A stretch of DNA of 48,068 nt, taken from assembly GCA_023384575.1 (NCBI GenBank), contig JAHDVP010000025.1, forward strand, positions 1 through 48,068. Direction: 5' to 3'. This stretch comes from Acidobacteriota bacterium. Lineage in GTDB: Bacteria; Acidobacteriota; Vicinamibacteria; Vicinamibacterales; JAFNAJ01. Under the pieces are notes generated by a model that made no database searches, was not told where the DNA came from, and worked only from the letters and a program-made list of their open reading frames with translations. Position 1 is the stretch's first letter. Every line of letters begins with the position of its first letter. Shown here in pieces: positions 41,837-48,068 of the stretch. A program made the position numbers and the translations under genes.

Positions 41837-44689
41837 TCAGAAGCTGATGCGGGCGCCGAGGCGCACCGCCCGCGGCAGCAGGATCTCGGCCGGCCTCAGG
41901 AAGTTGGCGAGCGTGGTGTTGAGCGTCTCGACGCGCACCACGGTATTGGCGTTGTGGACGTTGAAGACGTCGAGCATGAGGTCGAGGGTGCGGTTCTGAC
42001 CGAGCGAGGTGGTCTTCTGCGCCCTCAGGTCGAGACGCGTTTCCGCGTCGTGCCGCCGCGTGCCCTGCGGTTCGCCCGGGACCGTGACGAAGGCGCTCGT
42101 CTGGATGCCCGGGTACTGCGCCCGGTCGAAGCGCACGTAGTACGCGCCGGTGACACCGGAGCCGCCAGAGCCCGTCGTCAGCAGCGGGATCCCCGACAGG
42201 TACTCGAAACGTCCGCTCACCTGGATCCCGTGAGGCAGCCGGTAGAGGCCCGACAGCTTGAACATGTGCCGCCGGTCGAGCTTCTGATCGCCATCGACGT
42301 TGATCAGGTTGTTCGGGTTCGTGTAGGGGTTACCCTGCGCGTCGAAGAAAAGCGTGCCGATCGTCCCGTAACTGTGGCCCCAGTTGTAGGAGGTCTGGAA
42401 CATCCAGTTGTTCTGGAGCCGGCGCCTCAAGACGACCTCGACGCCGTCGTAGTTGTGGAAGAGTTCGACCGGGTCGTCCGGATTCGTGAGCAGCGTCGTC
42501 GACGGGATCGCCTGGAACTCGGGCTTGACCGAGAACACCGTCATCGGCTGGCCGTCGAGCGGGTTGATCACCGTCACCTGGTTGTAGGCCACGTCGAACG
42601 GCTTGGTGACGTCGATGTTGCTGCGGTAGTTCCGGTCGCGCTTCCACACCCCGTTCACCTGCAGGCTGAAGACGGACGCGAGCTGGACTTCGACGCCGGC
42701 GTTGAACGCGTCGGTGTACGCCATCTTGACGTCCGGGTCGATGCTGCCGAAGGTGGCCGGGTTGCGGCGGCCGTCCGAGCGCAGCGTGCCCTCCTCGCCG
42801 GGCTGGTAGACGCGGTCGCCGTTTCGGTCGATCCAGTCGTAGGTGAGGTTGCCCCCGGTCGTGCGGCGCAGGCCCGAGATGTCGGTGCCGGCGATGCGCT
42901 GGTAGAAGCGGCCGAAGTTGGCCTTGACCGCGAAGCGGCGCGTGCCCGTCACGTCCCAGGCCAGGCCCACGCGCGGTGCGACGTGGGAGAGCGGAATCAG
43001 GCTGCCCTGCTTGTCGACGCGCTCACCGGCGTCCCAGGGGCCCGCCTCGAACACGTCCGGGCCGAGCGACCCGTTCCACTTGTCGTACCGAATGCCCGCG
43101 TTCAGCGTCAGCCGCGAGTTGACCGACCACTGGTCCTGCACGTAGACGGCCCAGTGATCGATCGTCGTCAGCGCGTGGCCCGGCCCGGCCAGCAGCTGCA
43201 CGCGGTACGGCTGGCCGTTGAGCAGCTGGTGCCTCACGTAGTTGGCCTGCGGGAGGTCGATCCGCTCGGAGTCCATCGGCAGGTGCTCGAACTGGAACCC
43301 GGTCTTGAGCTCGTGGCTGCCGCCTCGCGTCCCGGTGATGAACCGGGACACGTCGGTCTTGATCTCGTAGCGGTCGCGCTGCATGAGGCCCTGCGTCGCG
43401 GTCGTCCCGCCGGTGACGATGCCCGTCGTCGTTTCGGTGTAGATGGGGGTACCCGCCACGGCGTTGGGCGAGCTGTTGATCAGGTCAAACAGCGCGGCCC
43501 CCCCGCGCACCTGGACGACGGTCCGCGATCCGGGGGTCGCAGTCCAGTTGACACCGAGCAGGTGGTTCTTCCACCCGATGGCGCCCCACGTCCGCGGGTC
43601 GCCCGCCGTCTGGAAGCTCGGATTCCACGGCAGCGCGTAGCGGTCGCGGAAGTTGTAGAACACGCCGAACCGGTTGGTCGCGTTGACCTGCCCGTCGAGC
43701 TTGACGGTCGACTGCCACTGCGTGACGCCGATGGGTTCGGGGAAGTCCGACTGGCTGCGCTCCTGCTTCTGCCGGTGGTAGCTCCCGAAGAACCACAGGC
43801 GATCGCGCCTGAGGGGCCCGCCGAGGTTGCCGCCTCCCTCGTAGTCCTTGTCGAGCACCGACGGCCCGATGCCCTGCGCGGCCAGCTCGCTCGAGATGTT
43901 GTTCGACGCGAGGCTCTTGTTCTGCCCGTAGACGCTGGCGAGGCCCCGGAACTGGTTCCCGCCGGACTTCGTGATGAAGTTGAAGACGCCGCCGCTCGCG
44001 CTGCCGAACTCGGCCGACTGCCCCGAGGTCGACACCTGCACTTCCTGCAGGTCGTCGAACGGGATGTCGGTGACGGCCGACTGCACCTGCGGGTCGTTGA
44101 AGTTGACGCCGTCGACCGTGTAGGCGTTGTTCGTGACGCGGCTGCCGTAGACGGAGTTGGCAGGCGAGAAGGTGTAGAGGCCGTTCTGCACGCCCGGCAT
44201 GACGTTCAGCAGGTCGGTGAAGCGGCGCTGCACCGGCACCTGCTCGATCGTGGTCCGGTCGACGGTCGACGCGACCTGGGTGCCCTTCACGTCGACGACC
44301 GGCGACTCGCCCATCACCACCACTTCCTCGGCCACGGTGGCGGGCCGCATCGTCTGGTCGAGGGTCACGGTCCGGTCCGGCTCGACGATGAGGTTGGTCC
44401 GTTCGACCGACGCGAAGCCCGCGAGCTCGAAGGCCACGGCGTAGGCGCCTGGGGGCAGCACCGGGAACCGGAAGCTGCCGTTGCCCTCGGTCACGCGGGT
44501 CTGGCTGCCGCCGATGAGCGACGGGCTGGCCAGCGTCACCGCCACGCCGGGCAGGACGCCTCCCGTTTCGTCCGTCACGGTGCCGGCAATGGTACCGGTG
44601 AGTCCCTGGGCGGCGGCGCCAGCCGGAGCCAGCAGTGACAGCGCGAGGGCCACGCGCGCGGCCCGGGTCCATCCACGCATGAGGGGCAT
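41837..44689 (-). CDS. TonB-dependent receptor with carboxypeptidase-regulatory-like domain (2)
   Basis: A 950-residue outer-membrane receptor. The signal peptide ends APAGAAAQ. The regulatory-like domain (GTIAGTVTDETGGVLPGVAV) is followed by a plug with RRFTDLLNVMPGVQNGLYTF and LQEVQVSTSGQSAEFGSASG, then a barrel ending RLGARISF. It is a clear paralog of the divergent receptor at 45047 (shared NNISSELAAQGI-type and NLGGPL blocks) and more distant from the receptor at 20082. GGGAG is at suitable distance from ATG 44689; ATG 44680 is an alternative. Ligand unknown. A DUF885 gene lies just downstream. Confidence 0.92.
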   Translation of the reverse strand: MPLMRGWTRAARVALALSLLAPAGAAAQGLTGTIAGTVTDETGGVLPGVAVTLASPSLIGGSQTRVTEGNGSFRFPVLPPGAYAVAFELAGFASVERTNLIVEPDRTVTLDQTMRPATVAEEVVVMGESPVVDVKGTQVASTVDRTTIEQVPVQRRFTDLLNVMPGVQNGLYTFSPANSVYGSRVTNNAYTVDGVNFNDPQVQSAVTDIPFDDLQEVQVSTSGQSAEFGSASGGVFNFITKSGGNQFRGLASVYGQNKSLASNNISSELAAQGIGPSVLDKDYEGGGNLGGPLRRDRLWFFGSYHRQKQERSQSDFPEPIGVTQWQSTVKLDGQVNATNRFGVFYNFRDRYALPWNPSFQTAGDPRTWGAIGWKNHLLGVNWTATPGSRTVVQVRGGAALFDLINSSPNAVAGTPIYTETTTGIVTGGTTATQGLMQRDRYEIKTDVSRFITGTRGGSHELKTGFQFEHLPMDSERIDLPQANYVRHQLLNGQPYRVQLLAGPGHALTTIDHWAVYVQDQWSVNSRLTLNAGIRYDKWNGSLGPDVFEAGPWDAGERVDKQGSLIPLSHVAPRVGLAWDVTGTRRFAVKANFGRFYQRIAGTDISGLRRTTGGNLTYDWIDRNGDRVYQPGEEGTLRSDGRRNPATFGSIDPDVKMAYTDAFNAGVEVQLASVFSLQVNGVWKRDRNYRSNIDVTKPFDVAYNQVTVINPLDGQPMTVFSVKPEFQAIPSTTLLTNPDDPVELFHNYDGVEVVLRRRLQNNWMFQTSYNWGHSYGTIGTLFFDAQGNPYTNPNNLINVDGDQKLDRRHMFKLSGLYRLPHGIQVSGRFEYLSGIPLLTTGSGGSGVTGAYYVRFDRAQYPGIQTSAFVTVPGEPQGTRRHDAETRLDLRAQKTTSLGQNRTLDLMLDVFNVHNANTVVRVETLNTTLANFLRPAEILLPRAVRLGARISF

Positions 44690-44731
44690 GACGGGACTCC
44701 CTTCGACGACCGGGGTTGAGAGGATGGCGTC

Positions 44732-44759
44732 AGTATACGTGTCGAACCCGTGACGTCAA
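44732..44759 (-). promoter_or_regulatory. Promoter of the second TonB receptor
   Basis: TTGACG (44759-44754), a 16-base spacer and TATACT (44737-44732), about 40 bases before ATG 44689. The 357-base gap 44690-45046 holds this promoter, the opposite promoter and two palindromes; I see no gene in it. Confidence 0.6.
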
Positions 44760-44768
44760 CCAGAATTC

Positions 44769-44780
44769 GACCTCTTGGTC
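44769..44780. promoter_or_regulatory. Inverted repeat GACC-TCTT-GGTC upstream of receptor 2
   Basis: Four-base arms, 9 bases upstream of the -35 of receptor 2, flanked on each side by a GAATTC. The same core occurs at 23086 and nearly so at 44918. Confidence 0.4.
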
Positions 44781-44917
44781 AGATGAATTCCGTGTCCACC
44801 ATCCGGCCGGACTCGTCGCCAGGCTGATGGCAACGACCTCGAGCGTACAGAGTCCGGGCAGACAGCCGGGTGTCGAGGTCGAGGGTTCACCGGCCGGTCG
44901 AGCGGCGCCCTGGGTAT

Positions 44918-44933
44918 TTGACCAGCTGGTAAA
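44918..44933. promoter_or_regulatory. Palindrome TTGACCAGCTGGTAAA upstream of receptor 3
   Basis: The core ACCAGCTGGT is a perfect palindrome; the outer TT and AA also pair. It ends 6 bases before the -35 of receptor 3, the same placement as at the other two receptors. Confidence 0.5.
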
Positions 44934-44939
44934 CTTTCG

Positions 44940-44968
44940 TTGACTTCCCGCCCGAGGCCGGGTAAAAC
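44940..44968 (+). promoter_or_regulatory. Promoter of the third TonB receptor
   Basis: TTGACT (44940-44945), a 17-base spacer and TAAAAC (44963-44968), about 80 bases before ATG 45047. Nearly the same boxes as the MFS promoter. Confidence 0.6.
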
Positions 44969-45046
44969 ACGGATCATCCAGTTGAGTCACCAATGGGCGA
45001 GGGCTTGCGCTACCGCGACCGCTCGTCCGGCCTGGGGAGGTTGGGT

Positions 45047-47956
45047 ATGTTGCGAGGAGTTGTGAGGTTGGTCGTGCCGATGCTCGTGGTCGTCGCGCTG
45101 GCGGCGCCCGCGCGGGGGCAGGGCCTGACGGGCAGTGTCGAGGGGACGGTCAAGGACCAGACGGGGGCCGTACTGCCCGGCGTCACCGTCACGCTTTCGA
45201 GCCCGGGCCTGCTCGGCGGCCCCCGGGTGCAGGTCACCGAGATCGACGGGGCCTACCGTTTCCGCAATTTGAACCCGGGCACGTACTCGCTGCTCTTCGA
45301 GCTGCCGGGCTTCCAGCGGGTCGAGCGCACCGGCCTGGCCGTGAGTGCCGACCGCACCATCACGCTCGACCAGGTGCTCGGCGCGGCGACCGTGGCCGAG
45401 GAGGTCACCGTCACGGGCGAGGCGCCCACGGTCGACGTGCGCAGCACGGCGGTGGCGAGCACGGTCGACGCCACCGTCATCCAGCAGATTCCGGTGGCGC
45501 GGCGCTTCACGGACCTCCTGAACACGATGCCGGGCGTGCAGAACGGCCTCTACACGTTCTCGCCCATCAACGCCGTGTACGGGAGCAAGGTCACCGACAA
45601 CGTGTACCAGGTCGACGGCATCAACTTCGTCGACCCGAACGTCTCGGCGCCCATCACGGACGTCGCCTACGACGACATCGCCGAGGTGCAGGTGTCGACG
45701 TCGGGGCAGACGGCGGAGTTCGGCAGCGCGAGCGGCGGCGTCTTCAACTTCGTGACGAAGTCGGGCACGAACCGTTACAGCGGTCTCGGGGCGGGGTACT
45801 TCCAGAACAAGAGCCTGACCGGCAACAACATCTCGAGCGACCTCGCCGCGCAGGGCATCCGCCCGACGGTCTTCGACCATCAGTACGATTTCGGCGGCAA
45901 CCTCGGCGGCCCGATCGTCCAGAACCGGCTGTTCTTCTTCGGCAGCTACTACAAGTTCGATCAGAAGCAGAGCATCTCCGACTTCCCGGTGCCGATCCCG
46001 ACCACGCAGTGGCAGACGACCGGCAAGGTCGACGCGCAGGTGAGCACGGCCAATCGCGTCAACTTCATGGTCAACTACCGCAACCGGACGTGGGAGCCGT
46101 TCAACTTCGGCTTCACGACGGCGGGCGACCCGCGCACGTGGATCGGCATCCAGTGGAAGAACCCGCTGTCGACGATGTCGTGGACGTCGACGCCGACCTC
46201 GCGCACGGTCTTCCGCGCGCGCTTCGGCCTCGCGATGTTCGACCTCGTGAACTTCGAGCCGTTCAAGGAGCCCGGCACGCCCGTTTACCAGGAGACCAAC
46301 ACGGGCGTGCTCACCGGCGGCGCCAACGGCAGCTTCGGCGTGCAGCAGCGCGACCGGTACGCGTTCAACGCCGACGTCTCGCACTTCCTCTCGAACGTGG
46401 CGGGCGGCAACCACGAGTTGAAGTTCGGCATGGAGTACGAGTGGCTGCGCATGAACAACACGCGGAAGGACCAGGCCGACGCGGAGGGCATCCTGCACCA
46501 GACGCTCTCCGGCCTGCCCTACCGCGTCCAGCTCCGCAACTGGGAGGCGCAGCGCAAGAACAGCATCGACCACATCTCGTTCTTCGCGCAGGATCAGTGG
46601 ACGATCGGCGCGAAGACGACCATCAACGCCGGCGTGCGGTTCGACCGCTGGTCGGGCCGTCTCGGACCCGACGAGCTCTTCGGCAACCGCTTCTTCCCGG
46701 CGGAGTCGATCGGCGAAACCGAGGTGGTGTCCGGACTCTCGCACGTCTCGCCGCGCATCGGCGTCGCCTACGACGTCTTCGGCGACCGGCGCTTCGCCAT
46801 CAAGGCCAACTGGGGCCGGTTCTACCAGCGGCTCGACGGCACGGTGACCGGCATCGGCGAAACGGGCGGCTTCGGCGTGCTCACCTACGACTGGCTCGAC
46901 TGCCGCTCGGCCGCCGGAACTCCGGTGACGTGCCAGACGGCGGGCGCGCTGCCGGGCGACGGCCGCTTCACGGGTAACCCGGCCGAGCTCGGCACCCTGC
47001 GCGGCGACTCACGGCCGCGTGGCAGCGGCCGGATCGATCCCGACATCAAGATGCCGTACAGCGACTCGTTCAACGCCGGCATCGAGTGGGATCTCGGCAA
47101 CAACCTCGGCATGCAGGTCAACTACGTCTACAAGCGCGAGCGGAACATCTGGAACCGGGTGGACCTCTCGCGGTTCGACCTCGGCGCCGCCGACCCCTAC
47201 GCCATGGCGTACGACCGGTACCCGGTCACGCTGGGCGGGCAGAGCACGAGCATCTTCTCGGTCAAGCCCGCGTTCCAGGCGTTGCCGCCGCAGCTGTTGC
47301 TCATCAACCCGGACAACCCGCAGCGCCTGTTCAGGGACTACAACGGCCTCGAACTGGTGCTGCGTCGCCGCCTCGCCGACCGCTGGTCGATGCAGGCGTC
47401 CTACAACCTCGGGAAGAGCAACGGCTCGGTCGGCACGCTCTTCTTCGACCACCAGGGCAACCCGTACCAGAACCCGAACAGCCTGATCAACATCGAGGGC
47501 GACCAGCAGCTCGACCGGCGCCACATGTTCAAGGTGAGCGGCCTCTACCAGGGCCCGTACGGCATCAACCTCAGCTCGCGCTTCGAGGTGCTCTCCGGCG
47601 TGCCGTGGTACACGTCGGGCTCCGGCGGGTCGGGCGTCACGGGCGCCACGTACGTGCGCTTCAACCGTGGGGTAGACTATCCCGCGACGAGCGTCGATGC
47701 GTTCATCCGCGTGCCGGCCGAGCCGCAGGGCTCGCAGCGCTTCGACGCCGAGGTGGCCTGGGACTTCCGGGCCGAGAAGCGGCTGCTGCTCGGCGGGGCC
47801 CGCTCGCTCGACCTGATGCTCGACGTCTTCAACCTGCTGAACTCGAACACGGTCGTGCGGGTCCAGACGCTCAACAGCGACCTCGTAAACTACCTGCGCC
47901 CCGCGCAGATCCAGCAGCCGCGCGCCGCGCGCATCGGTCTGCGGTTCAACTTCTGA
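45047..47956 (+). CDS. TonB-dependent receptor with carboxypeptidase-regulatory-like domain (3)
   Basis: A 969-residue outer-membrane receptor. ATG 45047 (MLRGVVRLVV) follows GGGGAGG and gives a clean signal peptide ending APARGQ; the ATG at 44993 would add 18 hydrophilic residues. The regulatory-like domain starts GSVEGTVKDQTGAVLPGV. The plug has RRFTDLLNTMPGVQNGLYTF and IAEVQVSTSGQTAEFGSASG, and the barrel ends RIGLRFNF. It matches the divergent receptor along its whole length, including GSGGSGVTGA near the end, so the pair arose by duplication with inversion. It ends close to the degraded window end, so its downstream partner is not visible. Confidence 0.92.
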   Translation: MLRGVVRLVVPMLVVVALAAPARGQGLTGSVEGTVKDQTGAVLPGVTVTLSSPGLLGGPRVQVTEIDGAYRFRNLNPGTYSLLFELPGFQRVERTGLAVSADRTITLDQVLGAATVAEEVTVTGEAPTVDVRSTAVASTVDATVIQQIPVARRFTDLLNTMPGVQNGLYTFSPINAVYGSKVTDNVYQVDGINFVDPNVSAPITDVAYDDIAEVQVSTSGQTAEFGSASGGVFNFVTKSGTNRYSGLGAGYFQNKSLTGNNISSDLAAQGIRPTVFDHQYDFGGNLGGPIVQNRLFFFGSYYKFDQKQSISDFPVPIPTTQWQTTGKVDAQVSTANRVNFMVNYRNRTWEPFNFGFTTAGDPRTWIGIQWKNPLSTMSWTSTPTSRTVFRARFGLAMFDLVNFEPFKEPGTPVYQETNTGVLTGGANGSFGVQQRDRYAFNADVSHFLSNVAGGNHELKFGMEYEWLRMNNTRKDQADAEGILHQTLSGLPYRVQLRNWEAQRKNSIDHISFFAQDQWTIGAKTTINAGVRFDRWSGRLGPDELFGNRFFPAESIGETEVVSGLSHVSPRIGVAYDVFGDRRFAIKANWGRFYQRLDGTVTGIGETGGFGVLTYDWLDCRSAAGTPVTCQTAGALPGDGRFTGNPAELGTLRGDSRPRGSGRIDPDIKMPYSDSFNAGIEWDLGNNLGMQVNYVYKRERNIWNRVDLSRFDLGAADPYAMAYDRYPVTLGGQSTSIFSVKPAFQALPPQLLLINPDNPQRLFRDYNGLELVLRRRLADRWSMQASYNLGKSNGSVGTLFFDHQGNPYQNPNSLINIEGDQQLDRRHMFKVSGLYQGPYGINLSSRFEVLSGVPWYTSGSGGSGVTGATYVRFNRGVDYPATSVDAFIRVPAEPQGSQRFDAEVAWDFRAEKRLLLGGARSLDLMLDVFNLLNSNTVVRVQTLNSDLVNYLRPAQIQQPRAARIGLRFNF

Positions 47957-47973
47957 TCGTTCGTCCCGTTCGG

Positions 47974-48060
47974 CCGGGGGGGGGCCCCCGGGGGGGCCCC
48001 CCCCCCCGGGGCCGGGGGCCCCCCCCCCCCACACGGCCCGGGGGCGCCGGAGCAGGGATA
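47974..48060. other. Low-complexity G/C runs, probable assembly artefact
   Basis: After the receptor stop the sequence collapses into long alternating runs of G and C, then a short ordinary stretch. A real strong GC hairpin (terminator) that sequencing could not read is a likely source. I would not annotate any gene here. Confidence 0.7.
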
Positions 48061-48068
48061 CACACATG

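Noticed and set aside
40244-44638. A 1464-codon open frame on the plus strand
   Set aside because: Antisense shadow of the DUF885 gene at 40103 and the TonB receptor at 41837; no ribosome binding site and no recognisable domain.

Overview
This is a very GC-rich bacterial window (roughly 70% GC by eye) with 32 protein genes, one of them cut by the left edge. I see no RNA genes, CRISPR arrays or transposases. Three large TonB-dependent receptors with an N-terminal carboxypeptidase-regulatory-like domain, many exported DUF885 proteins, PQQ propellers and a DUF5916 outer-membrane protein together suggest an aerobic Acidobacteriota (Vicinamibacteria-like) chromosome. That assignment is inference from gene content.

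Left part. On the minus strand (4036 to 1), a tight operon carries holo-ACP synthase, an AMP-forming acyl/acetyl-CoA synthetase, an acyl carrier protein, a KBL-like alpha-oxoamine synthase and a truncated small gene. It looks like a dedicated carrier-protein pathway ending in a PLP-dependent acyl/amino-acid condensation. Then come a hemerythrin (4164-4718), a membrane diguanylate cyclase (4923-6359), an exported M24 peptidase (6436-7857) and an FMN alpha-hydroxyacid dehydrogenase-like protein (7961-8965). A plus-strand operon (9178-11701) has a leucine-binding-type protein without a visible signal peptide followed by two SDR dehydrogenases, each joined by a 4-bp overlap.

Middle part. The minus strand from 29179 to 12033 is an export and uptake island: DUF885, a PQQ/cytochrome c dehydrogenase, DUF885, a TonB receptor, three tandem DUF885 paralogs, then a CBM9-like/DUF5916 outer-membrane protein. 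Another DUF885 lipoprotein is divergent at 29338. The three tandem paralogs share an almost identical 317-nt block, a sign of gene conversion.

Right part. A minus-strand operon (35669 to 31325) encodes a biotin carrier protein, biotin carboxylase, SDR, TetR regulator and thiolase, which is acyl-CoA metabolism without a carboxyltransferase. Divergent to it are an MFS organic-anion transporter, a second exported M24 peptidase and a secreted PQQ-like beta-propeller (35852-40047). A seventh DUF885 gene and two divergent paralogous TonB receptors (41837-47956) follow. The last ~95 bases are degenerate G/C runs that look like assembly error.

Working model (inference): the receptors import small ligands, possibly peptides. 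The exported DUF885 proteins and M24 aminopeptidases would process them, and MFS transport plus carbon catabolism handle the products. Recurrent palindromes just upstream of the -35 boxes of all three receptors, and a recurrent AGTAGAATA element at several other promoters, suggest shared regulators. Hairpins without U-tracts lie after many stop codons and in all three convergent gaps.
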